Assembly: GCF_000473145.1 (NCBI RefSeq)
Contig: NZ_KI421501.1
Span: 1-64,000, forward strand
DNA from: Leisingera daeponensis DSM 23529
GTDB lineage: Bacteria > Pseudomonadota > Alphaproteobacteria > Rhodobacterales > Rhodobacteraceae
Length of the DNA stretch: 64,000 nt
Reading direction: 5' to 3'
The translations under genes were made by a program, and so were the position numbers. Numbering within the stretch: the first letter of the stretch is position 1; each line of letters starts with the position of its first letter. The notes under the pieces were generated by a model that was not told the DNA's origin, ran no database searches, and saw only the letters and a list, made by a program, of their open reading frames with translations. Positions 17,444 through 26,825 of this stretch are shown here, in pieces.

Positions 17444-18886
17444 GTGGCGCTGCGCCTCAGAACCCTGGGCCTGATCCTGCTGCCGCTCGCCTTTGCCGCA
17501 GGGCTGGCAGCGGCGTGGCTGTGGTTCCAGTCCGGCGCCAACTGGCAGGCGCATCTTACCCGCAGCACTATTGCAGGCATCACCCTGGACAGCGCCCTGC
17601 GCCGCGGCGCTGCACCGCCTGAGGGCGTGGCGGTCACCCCGGCGGGCCCGGCCCAGGCGGCGTTTCTGACCAGCGGCGATTACCTGCGGCTGGAGGGCAT
17701 CCCGAAACCGGCCTTCTTCACCAATGTGTCGATCCTCGACAGCGGCCCCGATCCCTTGTCAGGCGAAGTGCTGGCGCTGGTCATCGCCTCTCCGGACCTG
17801 CGCTATCCGGTGGCGGAACTGCCGCCGGCAGGCGGCCAGTCCGCGGCAGAGAAACTGGGCGCCGTCACCCGGCTGCTGGCGGCCTATTGCAGCGAGCCGG
17901 TGATCTTTGCCCGCGCAGGCTATGGCCCCTGGCAGCGGGTGGATGGCACCGCGGTCTGGGGCTGCTCCGCCGCGCCCCGCGACCTGCGCCTGCCCGCGGT
18001 GCTGCTGTCGCTGCTGGCCCTGGCGGTGCTGGCGACCCTCGTCATGGACGCTTCGGCCCATTTCGACCGCTTCGCCCGCGCCCTGCGCGACCGCCGCCGC
18101 CTCGGCGGGCCGGACGCTTATGCGCTGCAAGGCCCGGGAGAGCTGCAGGAGATCGTCACGGCGGTGAACAGCTATCTGGAGACCGAGCGCGAACAGCTTG
18201 CCAGCCGCGCCGCGGTGCTGTCCGGCGTCAGCCACGACCTTGGCACCCCCGCCACCCGCCTGCGGCTGCGCGCGGCGCTGATCCAGGATGCGGACCTGAG
18301 GCAGAAGTTCGAGACCGATCTGGACGCCATGACCGGCATGATCGAAAGCGTGCTGACCTATACCCGCGCCGAAATGAGCGCCGAAACCCCGCGCCGCCTC
18401 TCCCTCACCTCGCTGGTGGAGGCGGTTGCGGCCGATTACCAGGACTTCGGCAAACCGGTCGAACTGCTGCGCCCCGCGCCGCAGGTGGCGGCAGGCGGCC
18501 GCTCGGTCTTTACCTCGGCCCCCGGCCGCAGCGCGATGCCGCCGGACCAGCCGATGCTGGTGGTGGCGCGCCCGGTGTCCTTGCAGCGGGCGGTCACGAA
18601 CTTGATCGACAATGCGCTGAAATACGGCCGCCGCGCCGCCATCGGCCTCAGCGCCACCGCCGACCACGCCGTCATCACGGTGGAGGACGAAGGCTCCGGC
18701 ATGACCGCGGCGGAGATCACCGAAGTGATCGCCCCGTTCCGCCGCGGCGATAACACAAGGGCCATTGATGGTTTCGGGCTGGGGCTGACGATTGTGGCCA
18801 CCGTCGCCGAACAGCACGGCGGGCGGCTGTATTTCGAGGACGGCCGCCGCGGCCTGCGCGCCTGCCTTGAAATCTGCCGCAACTGA
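17444..18886 (+). CDS. Sensor histidine kinase paired with the GltR-like regulator
   Basis: A 480-residue kinase starting at a GTG. Two membrane helices (about 8-28 and 183-201) bracket a periplasmic sensor domain of about 150 residues with no recognised fold; a HAMP-like linker follows. The H-box is VSHDLGTPATRLRLR with His264. The usual Arg after HDL is Gly here. The ATP-binding part has NLIDNALKYG, VEDEGSGM and the G2 segment GFGLGLTIV. It would phosphorylate Asp54 of the preceding regulator in response to a periplasmic signal, plausibly glucose or a metabolite. Confidence 0.88.
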   Translation: MALRLRTLGLILLPLAFAAGLAAAWLWFQSGANWQAHLTRSTIAGITLDSALRRGAAPPEGVAVTPAGPAQAAFLTSGDYLRLEGIPKPAFFTNVSILDSGPDPLSGEVLALVIASPDLRYPVAELPPAGGQSAAEKLGAVTRLLAAYCSEPVIFARAGYGPWQRVDGTAVWGCSAAPRDLRLPAVLLSLLALAVLATLVMDASAHFDRFARALRDRRRLGGPDAYALQGPGELQEIVTAVNSYLETEREQLASRAAVLSGVSHDLGTPATRLRLRAALIQDADLRQKFETDLDAMTGMIESVLTYTRAEMSAETPRRLSLTSLVEAVAADYQDFGKPVELLRPAPQVAAGGRSVFTSAPGRSAMPPDQPMLVVARPVSLQRAVTNLIDNALKYGRRAAIGLSATADHAVITVEDEGSGMTAAEITEVIAPFRRGDNTRAIDGFGLGLTIVATVAEQHGGRLYFEDGRRGLRACLEICRN

Positions 18887-18995
18887 CCGCGCCCGGACGC
18901 ATTGATCAGGATCATGGCATCCGCCGCAGGGACTGGTTTAATGGCTGAAGCGGCACATCCGGCGTCTGCCGCGCTGACCGGGGAGGAGGCCCGCC

Positions 18996-19841
18996 ATGCA
19001 CCGCAGAACGTTGCTCTATGCAATCAGCAGCAGCACCAGCGACACCGCCATCACCGCCGCCGCCGAGGCCGCCCGCGAACAGCAGGCGCATCTGGCCTGC
19101 CTGCTGCTCAGGACGCTGCCCGGCCTGCCCCATTTCGCCTATGGCGCCTCTGCCTACGGCGTGATGGCGGTGCCGGATGAATGGCTGGAAACCCTGCAAA
19201 GCTGCCGGACTGCCCAGGCCGCCCGCGCAGCAGAGGTGCAGGCGCTGCTGTCCCGCAGCAATACCTCAGGCGACGTGCAGTATGCCACCGCCAGCGACGC
19301 GGACATCCGGCTTCTGGCCGCCCGCCGGGCGCTCTCCTGCGACATTGCCGAGGCCGCGGACGGCCTGCGCGAGGATCCGGAGGTGTTCCGCGATGCGGTG
19401 CACGGCATCCTGTTCGGCGCGCCGGTGCCGCTGATGGTGAACGGCAGCCCGCTGGTCCCGCGCAAGCGCATCTTCCTGGCCTGGAACAGCAGCCTGTCCG
19501 CCGCCCGCGCGGCCCACGCCGCCCTGCCCTGTTTCAAGGCCGCGGAAGAAGTGGTGATCGGATGCTTCGATCCGGACATGAGCGACACGCGCGACGGCGA
19601 GGATCCCGGCGCGGACATCGCCGCCTGGCTCAGCCGCCACGGCTGCACCGTCACCCTGTCGCAGTTTCCCAGCGGCGGCCGCGATACCGGCTCTGCGATT
19701 CAGGACCGCGCCCGCGAGACCGGCGCGGAGCTGGTGGTGATGGGCGCCTATGGCCATTCCCGCCTGCGCCAGGCGGTGTTTGGCGGCACCACCCGCAGCC
19801 TGCTGGAGCAGACCGCCCTGCCGGTCCTGTTTGCCCACTGA
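18996..19841 (+). CDS. Universal stress protein with two Usp-like halves
   Basis: A 281-residue protein. The C-terminal half has the ATP-binding Usp signature ELVVMGAYGHSRLRQAVFGG, then TTRSLLEQTALPVLFAH. The N-terminal half has the same alpha/beta size but lacks the glycine motif, so this is a tandem Usp with one degenerate domain. It lies 35 bp before a formate/nitrite-type channel gene on the same strand. Usp-FNT pairing suggests a role under oxygen limitation or energy stress, but that is inference. Confidence 0.85.
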   Translation: MHRRTLLYAISSSTSDTAITAAAEAAREQQAHLACLLLRTLPGLPHFAYGASAYGVMAVPDEWLETLQSCRTAQAARAAEVQALLSRSNTSGDVQYATASDADIRLLAARRALSCDIAEAADGLREDPEVFRDAVHGILFGAPVPLMVNGSPLVPRKRIFLAWNSSLSAARAAHAALPCFKAAEEVVIGCFDPDMSDTRDGEDPGADIAAWLSRHGCTVTLSQFPSGGRDTGSAIQDRARETGAELVVMGAYGHSRLRQAVFGGTTRSLLEQTALPVLFAH

Positions 19842-19876
19842 CCCGCAGCCGCCGCCCAGCCGCAAGGGAGCAGCCG

Positions 19877-20689
19877 ATGACGGAACCCGCCGCGTTCAAT
19901 GCCTATAAACCCGCTGAAATCGCCGCGCTGGTGGAAACCGCAGGCGTCGCCAAGGCGCGGTTGCCGCTGCCGCAGATGTTTGTGCTGGCGATGCTGGCGG
20001 GCGCCTTCATCGGCTTCGGCGCCGCCGCCTATACCACCGCGATGACCGGCGCGGACGCCTCGTCAGGACCGGTGCGGGTGCTGGGCGGGGCGGTGTTCTC
20101 GCTGGGCCTCATTCTGGTGGTGGTGGGCGGCGCCGAGCTGTTCACCGGCAACGTGCTGATGGTGATCGCCGCGGTGGACCGCAAGATCCGGCTCAGGCGG
20201 CTGTGGCGCAGCTGGGCCATCGTCTATGCCGGCAACCTTGCAGGTGCCGCAGGCCTCGCCGCCGCCTTTGCCTTCACCGGCCTGCTGGACGGCCCGGCAG
20301 GCGCCACCGCCGCCCGCATCGCCGAGGCGAAATCCGCCCTCTCCCCGGCGGAGGCCTTCATGCGCGGCGCCCTGTGCAACGGGCTGGTGTGTCTGGCGGT
20401 CTGGCTTTCCTTCGCCGCCCGCACGGCGGCGGGCAAGATCCTGGCGGTGCTCTGGCCGATCACCGCCTTTGTGCTCCTGGGGCTGGAGCATTCGGTGGCC
20501 AACATGTTCTTCTTCCCGCAGGGCTGGGCCGCTGGCGCCGGTGTTTCCCTGCACGCCGCTGCGGCCAATCTGTTCTGGGTCACGCTGGGCAATATCGCGG
20601 GCGGCGCCGGCGGGGTCGCCTTCGCCTATTGGTTCGCCTACCTGGGCCGCACCGCCCCGGCGGCCGGCCAGGCGCAGCGCAAGCGGTGA
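19877..20689 (+). CDS. Formate/nitrite transporter-family channel (FocA/NirC-like)
   Basis: A 270-residue six-helix FNT protein. Family motifs include AGAFIGFGAAAYTTA, GGAELFTGNVLMV, the third-helix GNLAGA, RGALCNGLVCLAVW and GLEHSVANMFFFP. It is closer to classical FocA/NirC than the family member at 8830. It probably carries formate, nitrite or a similar small anion. The ATG at 19877 follows AAGGGAG. It is the second gene of a two-gene unit with the Usp gene. Confidence 0.9.
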   Translation: MTEPAAFNAYKPAEIAALVETAGVAKARLPLPQMFVLAMLAGAFIGFGAAAYTTAMTGADASSGPVRVLGGAVFSLGLILVVVGGAELFTGNVLMVIAAVDRKIRLRRLWRSWAIVYAGNLAGAAGLAAAFAFTGLLDGPAGATAARIAEAKSALSPAEAFMRGALCNGLVCLAVWLSFAARTAAGKILAVLWPITAFVLLGLEHSVANMFFFPQGWAAGAGVSLHAAAANLFWVTLGNIAGGAGGVAFAYWFAYLGRTAPAAGQAQRKR

Positions 20690-20706
20690 GGCCCGCTCAG
20701 CGGGCC
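20690..20706. terminator. Small hairpin between convergent genes
   Basis: A 6-bp GC stem (20690-20695 with 20701-20706) closes a 5-nt loop and overlaps the last codons of the leftward flavodoxin-fold gene. It separates the rightward channel gene from the leftward genes. No T-run is present. Confidence 0.35.
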
Positions 20707-21275
20707 GCGGCCCCGTCGCTTGCGGCCTCCGCCAGATAGGCCACCCGCCGTTCCGCCCGCTTGTCGTCGACCAGGCCGCAAACCGTCCAGCGGACCGGCC
20801 TGATGCCGCAGAACTTCAGGATGTTGCGTTCGAAACTGCGCAGCGAATGGGCAAAGTAGAACCAGCGGTAGAAGGCGGACGGCATCCCCATGGTGACGAT
20901 GATCCGCGCGCTCTTCCCCTTCAGCTTGGGGTGCCAGCCCTTAGCGCCGACGGTAAAGGCGAACTGCTCGCGGAACACCTGTTCCAGCCAGGCCTTCAGC
21001 AGCGCGGGCATGGTGCCCAGCCACAGCGGGTAGACAAACACCAGATGATCCGCTGCCGTGACCGCCTGCTGGCCGCGGGCAACATAGTCCGGCAGCACTT
21101 CCTCTTGCCATTCGGCGCGGCTGCGCAGGCAGGTGACGCCGCTGGCGGCCACCTCGATGACCTCCACCTCATGTCCCGCGTCCCTGGCGCCCTTGGCATA
21201 GCTCTGCGCCAGCGCGTGGCAGAAATGCGCCTGGCTGTTGTCCGGGTGGCCCTGAATGATCAGTATCCGCGTCAT
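20697..21275 (-). CDS. NAD(P)H-dependent flavodoxin-fold oxidoreductase (NQO1/KefF-like)
   Basis: A 192-residue flavodoxin-like protein. The FMN phosphate-binding segment is ILIIQGHPDNSQAHFCHALA, followed by HLVFVYPLWLGTMPALLKAWLEQV, both typical of the NQO1/KefF/MdaB family of quinone or nitro reductases. The ATG at 21275 overlaps the stop of the M50 protease gene by 4 bp, so the two are translationally coupled. The electron acceptor is unknown. Confidence 0.87.
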   Translation of the reverse strand: MTRILIIQGHPDNSQAHFCHALAQSYAKGARDAGHEVEVIEVAASGVTCLRSRAEWQEEVLPDYVARGQQAVTAADHLVFVYPLWLGTMPALLKAWLEQVFREQFAFTVGAKGWHPKLKGKSARIIVTMGMPSAFYRWFYFAHSLRSFERNILKFCGIRPVRWTVCGLVDDKRAERRVAYLAEAASDGAAAR

Positions 21276-22423
21276 ATGCTCTCCCCCTTGCCGCCCATCC
21301 GCCGCACCTCCTGCAGCAGGGCTATATATCCGGTCAGATCCGTCAGGGTGATCACCCCCAGCAGGCGGCCCTTGTCCGTGACCAGAAACTTGCGCCGCCC
21401 GGTCTCCGCAATTTTCCGCATCAGCGCATCGGCCTGCATCTGAGGCGCGACCGAGTTGCTGCCGTCGGGCGGCTGATAGACTTCCTCCACCGGGGTCTGC
21501 GCCCACCGCTCCTGCGGCACACGCGCCAGGTCCTGGGTGTCGGTGCAGCCCAGCAGCACCCCCTGCTGCACCACCGGCACAAAGCTTTTGCGCTCGGGCA
21601 GCAGCACCTGATGCGCCAGCGCCTGCAGGCTGATGTCCGGACCCACGGTCACCGGATCGCGGGTCATCAGATCGGCCACCGTCTTGCCCTTGAAGGCGGC
21701 GGTTTGAAGCTGATGGGCATAGGTGCCCTTGGCCGCCGACAGCACAAAAAGCCCGATCAGCACCTGCCACAGCGCCGCCACCGGATTGCCGGAGAACAGC
21801 CCCAGCAGCCCGTAGAGAATGAGCGCATAGGCAAAATAGCTGCTGATCCGGGTGGCGGTCCGGGTCGCCGCCAGCAAGTCGCGGCTGCGGCTCCACAGCC
21901 AGGCCCGCAGGATGCGGCCGCCGTCCAGCGGAAAGGCCGGCACCAGGTTGAACACCGCCAGCACCAGATTGATCAGCGCCAGATAGCCCAGCACCGGATT
22001 CAGCGCCCCGCCCGGCGCCAGTGCCCAGCCGATCTGCGCCAGCAGCCAGAAGCCGAAGGCCAGCGCAAAGCTCATCAGCGGCCCGGCGATGGCAATCCAG
22101 AATTCGCTGACGGCGGTCTTGGGTTCCGAGCCCAGCTCTGCCACGCCGCCGAAGATGAACAGGGTGATCCCCTTGATCTCCACCCCGAACCGCCGCGCCA
22201 CCACCGAATGCGACATCTCGTGCAGGATCAGCGAGGCAAAGAACCCCAGCATCGCCAGAACCGCCAGCATCAGGTAAACCGCCTGCCCCGCCCCGGGATA
22301 GGACATCGGAAAGAACTGGGTGGCCAGGCTCCAGGTGATCAGCGCCGCGATCAGCAGCCAGCTTGGGTCGACCTTGATGTCGAACCCCTGCAAACGCGCG
22401 ATCCTGACTGCGTTTGAGAACAT
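21272..22423 (-). CDS. Site-2-type (M50) membrane metalloprotease with CBS domains
   Basis: A 383-residue protein. The zinc site is HEMSH (His68, Glu69, His72) in a membrane helix, with the second motif NLVPAFPLDGGR supplying Asp167. Two CBS domains follow (about residues 250-375; VADLMTRDPVTVGP and GVITLTDLTGYI). CBS-M50 proteins of this FtsH-independent SpoIVFB-like class may be controlled by adenine nucleotides. The target is unknown; no anti-sigma factor gene is adjacent. Confidence 0.88.
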   Translation of the reverse strand: MFSNAVRIARLQGFDIKVDPSWLLIAALITWSLATQFFPMSYPGAGQAVYLMLAVLAMLGFFASLILHEMSHSVVARRFGVEIKGITLFIFGGVAELGSEPKTAVSEFWIAIAGPLMSFALAFGFWLLAQIGWALAPGGALNPVLGYLALINLVLAVFNLVPAFPLDGGRILRAWLWSRSRDLLAATRTATRISSYFAYALILYGLLGLFSGNPVAALWQVLIGLFVLSAAKGTYAHQLQTAAFKGKTVADLMTRDPVTVGPDISLQALAHQVLLPERKSFVPVVQQGVLLGCTDTQDLARVPQERWAQTPVEEVYQPPDGSNSVAPQMQADALMRKIAETGRRKFLVTDKGRLLGVITLTDLTGYIALLQEVRRMGGKGESI

Positions 22424-22484
22424 GAAACTCCCCCCTCCTGCCGCACTTTATAGCGCTGCCGCGCCGATCCCCCTTTGATCCGGC

Positions 22485-23198
22485 TCAACCCCGGAACAGG
22501 CTGCCCGCCCCATAGGCCAGCGCCGCCGCGCAGGAGCCGATCAGCAGCGTTTCCAGCCCCGAAATCCACCACGGCGACAGCGACCAGATGCTTTTGCTGG
22601 CGCCGATGGCAAAGAACACCAGCCCGGTCGCCGCCGAGGCCAGCAGGAACGGGTCCGGCAGCCCCAGAATGAACGGCAGCAGCGGCACGATCCCGGCCAG
22701 CATGAAGGCCAGAAACGTGGTCAGCGCCGCCGCCACCGGGTTCGGTTCCGCAGGCCCCAGCCCGTATTCGCTGGCCAGCATCAGCGAAATCCACTTCTCG
22801 GGCCTGGCCGCCACCGCGTTCACCGCGCCCTCCAGCACCCCGCCGCTCAGGCCCAGCTCCTGCAGGATCTGGCGCAGCTCCTCGCGCTCGCCGTCGGGAT
22901 AGTCGCGGATATGGCTCTGCTCCACCCGGTAGAGCCGCCGCCGGTCATCCAGATCCGCCTTGGTTCCCAGGTAATTGGCGGCAGCCATCGAAAAGCCGTC
23001 CGCCAGCACATTGGCAATCCCCAGCGCGATGATCACGGAGGAGGAAAACCCCGCCCCCTCGACCCCCGCCGCAATGGCAAAGGTCGTCACCGCGCCGTCG
23101 ATGCCGCCATAAACCGCATCGCGCAGCCGCCCCTCCTTCCTGCTGCCTTGCAGGCGGCGTGCGATCTCTTCCCTGCTGTGCCCGTGTTCCGCTTTCAT
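22485..23198 (-). CDS. VIT1/CCC1-family membrane transporter
   Basis: A 237-residue membrane protein. The N-terminal VYGGIDGAVTTFAIAAGVEGAG is the family signature, followed by NVLADGFSMAAANYLGTKAD and an acidic cytoplasmic helix (YRVEQSHIRDYPDGERE). Relatives move iron or manganese out of the cytosol in exchange for protons. The gene lies 61 bp upstream of the M50 protease gene on the same strand, so the three leftward genes may form one unit. Confidence 0.87.
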   Translation of the reverse strand: MKAEHGHSREEIARRLQGSRKEGRLRDAVYGGIDGAVTTFAIAAGVEGAGFSSSVIIALGIANVLADGFSMAAANYLGTKADLDDRRRLYRVEQSHIRDYPDGEREELRQILQELGLSGGVLEGAVNAVAARPEKWISLMLASEYGLGPAEPNPVAAALTTFLAFMLAGIVPLLPFILGLPDPFLLASAATGLVFFAIGASKSIWSLSPWWISGLETLLIGSCAAALAYGAGSLFRG

Positions 23199-23258
23199 GC
23201 CCCATGATCCGCCAAGCGGCCCCCCGCCGCCTTGAGCGAGGTCAAGCCGTTGCCGCCC

Positions 23259-24461
23259 TCAGCGCTCGGTGATCAGAACCCCGTCCGCGACCGCCTCGCC
23301 GGGGTGCAGGACCACCCGCTCGCCCGGCTCCAGCCCCTCCAGCACTTGCGCCATCTGGCCGTTGCGCCGCCCCAGCGTCAGCGGGCGCACCGCGGCGCGC
23401 CCGTCCGCCGCCACAAAGGCCGCCCAGCCGCCGCCGTCCCGGAACAGCGCGCTGACAGGGATCCGCAGCACGTCCTCCGCCTCCCACTCGATGATGCGGG
23501 CAAAGACCGAAAACCCCTCGCCCAGGCTGGTGCGCTGCTCCTTTGGCGTCACCAGGTCAAAGAACACATCCACCCGCTGCTCCTCGATCCCCAGGGCCGA
23601 GACCTTGGTGCGCGCCACCGGCTCGATCCGGTTCAGCACCGCCTCCAGCGGCGTTGCGCCGCCCCAGCGCTCGATGCTGGCGCGGGCGCCCGGCGCCAGC
23701 CGCACCGCGTCCGAGGACAAGAGATCGGCCACCAGCTCCAGATCCTGCGGATCGCCGATGGTGACCAGAAGATCCCCCGGCAGCACCGGGCGTTCGCTGA
23801 TGGTGACCACCGACAGCACCACGCCGTCCGCCGGCGCGGTGATGCGGATGCAGCAGCTGTCCGGCACCTCCGCCCCCGCTTCCGGCAGGATCAGCGCCGC
23901 CTGCGCCCGCGCCAGGGTGCTTTGCGACATGTCCACCCGGGCGCTGGCCGCCTCCTCCCCGGCGGCGGCCACCGCCAGCCGCTGGGTGGCGTCCTCCAGC
24001 CGCGTCAGCGAGGCGACATTGCGCTCCGCCAGCGCCTTCACCCGGTCAAACTGGCTTTGCGCCAGGATGCGGTCCTCGATGGCCTTCTGCAGATCGGCGC
24101 GCGCCACATGCAGCGCCGCCTGCGCCTCCTGCAGCGTTGCCTGCGCCTGCGCCCGGGTGCGCGCATCCAGCAGATGTGGCCGGGCAGGCTCGACAATGGC
24201 GACCAGGGTTTCGCCCGCCGTCACCCGGTCCCCCGCCCGCACCGGCGACCGCCGCGCGGTGCCCGCAATCGGCGCCGCCACCTCGAACAGGTCGCGGACC
24301 CGGGTTTCGCCGTCGGCGTCAATGGTGATCTCCATCCGGCCGCGCGTCACCTCATGCAGGTCCACCGCAGCCGGCTCCTCCCGCAGCGCCACATAGAGCA
24401 GCGCCGCCAGCACACCGCCGCCGGTCACGTACAATAGCAGGCTGCGAAGGTTCGCAAACAT
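23259..24461 (-). CDS. HlyD/MacA-like periplasmic adaptor of an ABC efflux system
   Basis: A 400-residue membrane-fusion protein with one N-terminal helix (about 8-25). A lipoyl-like half (TRRSPVRAGDRVTAGETLVAIVEP), a long alpha-helical hairpin rich in Ala, Glu and Arg (about 95-190), the second lipoyl half (ITAPADGVVLSVVTISE) and a C-terminal beta-barrel region follow. It links the FtsX-type permease encoded next to an outer-membrane channel encoded elsewhere. It is the last gene of a three-gene operon, 3 bp after the permease gene. Confidence 0.88.
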   Translation of the reverse strand: MFANLRSLLLYVTGGGVLAALLYVALREEPAAVDLHEVTRGRMEITIDADGETRVRDLFEVAAPIAGTARRSPVRAGDRVTAGETLVAIVEPARPHLLDARTRAQAQATLQEAQAALHVARADLQKAIEDRILAQSQFDRVKALAERNVASLTRLEDATQRLAVAAAGEEAASARVDMSQSTLARAQAALILPEAGAEVPDSCCIRITAPADGVVLSVVTISERPVLPGDLLVTIGDPQDLELVADLLSSDAVRLAPGARASIERWGGATPLEAVLNRIEPVARTKVSALGIEEQRVDVFFDLVTPKEQRTSLGEGFSVFARIIEWEAEDVLRIPVSALFRDGGGWAAFVAADGRAAVRPLTLGRRNGQMAQVLEGLEPGERVVLHPGEAVADGVLITER

Positions 24462-24464
24462 CTC

Positions 24465-26822
24465 TTACTCCCTGGTTTTCATCACTGCCACAAGGTCCAT
24501 CCGGTCCAGCCGCCGCCGCACGATCAGCACCGAGCACAGCGCCGCCGCCAGCACGATCAGGCTGGCACTGGCAAAGGCCGCAGGCTCCAGCACCAGCGGG
24601 ATGGTGTAAACGTCGCTGGAAAAGTTCTCCACCGCCAGCCGCGCGATCGCCGCACCGATCAGCAAGCCCGGCGGCTGCGCCAACAGCGCCAGCAGCATCA
24701 TCTCCCCCGCCAGGATGAAGGAAACCTCGCGCCGCGAAAATCCCAGGATGCGCAGGCTGGCCAGCTCGCGGGCGCGCTCCGACAGCTGGATGCGGGCGCC
24801 GTTGTAGGCGACGCCGATGGTGATCAGCACCGCAATGGTGATGTAAAGCGTGTTCATCACGGTCACCTGCTGCGCGATGACCTCCCGGAACGACCGGCGC
24901 ATGTCCGTCATCACCGGCACCCCGGCCACCGCCGGCAGCGCCTTCAGCCGGGTGAACAGCGCGTCCTGGCGGTTGGGGTCGATGGCAATGCTGGCGGCGG
25001 AATACTGCGGCGCCTGCCGGAACAGCGCGTTCAGGCTGGCGTGATCCATATAGGCGCCCAGACCGAAATACTGCTTGACCGTGCCGGTGACCGGCAGCTG
25101 CCGGGTTTCGCGCCGGCCGCTGGTGAACTGCACCTCCACCAGCGTTCCAGGCACCGCGCCCAGCTGCGCCGCCAGCCGCTCGCTCAGCAGGATGCCGCCG
25201 GGGCCCGCATTGGCGACGCTGCCGTCGCTGGCCACCACCCGGCTCAGATCCGGGTCCGGCACCCGCGCCTCGATCGTCACCCGCTTCATCCGCGCCCCGT
25301 GCCGCAGGATGGCCGCCGCGTACTGCTGCCCCTCCGCCTGCAGGACACCGGGCAGGGCGCGGATCTCCTCCAGCACGCTTTCCGGCTGATCCTCGGTGAA
25401 CATCACCACCGCATCCTGCCGGTTGCTCTGGTAAAACGCGGTGTCGATGATCTCGTCCAGCGCATCCGCAAAGAAGGACGACGCCACCACCGAGGCCACC
25501 GCCAGCGCCAGCCCCAGCCCCGTCATCGCGCTGCGCAAGGGCCAGCGCAGCAGGCTGCGCAGGATCATGATGGCAGGCTGCGACAGCCGCAGCTCCCGCA
25601 TCACCCGGTCCGCCACCGAATGCTTGAACCGCGGCGGCGCGGGCGGCTGCATCGCCACCGCCGGCGCCAGCCGCGCCGCCCGCAGCGCAGCGCGCGCCGC
25701 GCCTGCGGTGGTGGTCAGCAGCGCCGCCAGCGCCGACAGCGCATAGGCCCAGGCCGACACCCGGTAGATCAGGAAGGGAAAGTCGAAGAACCGCGCATAC
25801 TGGTGCGCCATAAGCTGCGCCAGCCAGGTGCCCGCAGCCCAGCCGATCGCAATTCCCGCCAGCGCCACCAGCGCCGCCAGCATCAGGTAATGCAGGCAGA
25901 CCTCCGCATCGGAATAGCCCACCGCCTTCAGCAGGCCGATCTCGCTGCGCTCCAGCGCCACGATCCGGCTCATCACCATGCTGACCAGAAACGCCGAGAT
26001 GCCGAAGAAGATCGGCGGCAGCACCATCGCGGTGCCCTTCATCTGGCTGATCTCCGCATCGACAATCGCGTGCGAGCCGTGCTGCGCCCGCCCCACCGCG
26101 CCCTGCCCGCCATAGGGTTCCAGAAGCTGATCCAGCCGCGCGATCACCTCCTCCTCCTGCACCCCGCGGGCGGTCTTCAGCGTCAGGTCATTGAAGGCGC
26201 CCGCCATGTCATAGGCGGCCTCCGCCTCCTCCCGCCGCATCCAGATGATGCCAAAGGACAGGTTGTCGGGCATCAGCGCGCCGGGGCCCAGCGTATAGAT
26301 GAACTCCGGTGACAGCGCGGTGCCGGTCACCGTCAGCCGCCGCTGCTGGCCGTTCAGGTTGGCCAGAAAGTGATCCCCCGGCCCCAGCCCGTTGGCCAGC
26401 GCAAAGGGCGCGTTCACCGCAACCTCCCCCGGCAGCTGCGGCCAGTGGCCGCTGCGCAGCACCGGCAGGTTCAGCTGCGGCGGGCCGCTTTCGGGCAGCG
26501 ACAGGATGCGCCCCACCGCGCCCTTGGCCCGCCCCGGCATGTCGAGGTTGGCATAGCCGCTGACCCGCGCCTCCAGCGCCAGAACCCCCTCCACCGCGGC
26601 AATCTCCGGCAGCAGGCTGACCGGCGCGCGGCGCGCCGTGGCAAAGACATCGGCAAAGCGGTTGCGCCCGTAATAGGCCTCCTGCGTGCCCTGCAGCGCC
26701 TGGTACATGCCCACCGCCGTCAGCAAAATGGCCACCCCGCAGGCCAGCACCATGGCAATCGCCAGCGCCTGCACCCAGAGCCGTTTGAAATCCCGCAGCA
26801 GCTTCCGGTCCAGTGCCTGCAT
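24465..26822 (-). CDS. FtsX-family ABC transporter permease (MacB/LolC-like, duplicated)
   Basis: A 785-residue permease with an N-terminal helix, a large periplasmic region and two FtsX domains, one about residues 260-380 and one at the C-terminus about 665-780. Typical FtsX pieces are SRIVALERSEIGLLKAVGYSD and SERARELASLRILGFSRREV. Such long permeases export lipids, peptides or drugs by mechanotransmission with a HlyD-type adaptor. The genes for the ATPase (26826) and adaptor (23259) adjoin it. The substrate is unknown. Confidence 0.9.
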   Translation of the reverse strand: MQALDRKLLRDFKRLWVQALAIAMVLACGVAILLTAVGMYQALQGTQEAYYGRNRFADVFATARRAPVSLLPEIAAVEGVLALEARVSGYANLDMPGRAKGAVGRILSLPESGPPQLNLPVLRSGHWPQLPGEVAVNAPFALANGLGPGDHFLANLNGQQRRLTVTGTALSPEFIYTLGPGALMPDNLSFGIIWMRREEAEAAYDMAGAFNDLTLKTARGVQEEEVIARLDQLLEPYGGQGAVGRAQHGSHAIVDAEISQMKGTAMVLPPIFFGISAFLVSMVMSRIVALERSEIGLLKAVGYSDAEVCLHYLMLAALVALAGIAIGWAAGTWLAQLMAHQYARFFDFPFLIYRVSAWAYALSALAALLTTTAGAARAALRAARLAPAVAMQPPAPPRFKHSVADRVMRELRLSQPAIMILRSLLRWPLRSAMTGLGLALAVASVVASSFFADALDEIIDTAFYQSNRQDAVVMFTEDQPESVLEEIRALPGVLQAEGQQYAAAILRHGARMKRVTIEARVPDPDLSRVVASDGSVANAGPGGILLSERLAAQLGAVPGTLVEVQFTSGRRETRQLPVTGTVKQYFGLGAYMDHASLNALFRQAPQYSAASIAIDPNRQDALFTRLKALPAVAGVPVMTDMRRSFREVIAQQVTVMNTLYITIAVLITIGVAYNGARIQLSERARELASLRILGFSRREVSFILAGEMMLLALLAQPPGLLIGAAIARLAVENFSSDVYTIPLVLEPAAFASASLIVLAAALCSVLIVRRRLDRMDLVAVMKTRE

Positions 26823-26825
26823 GGC

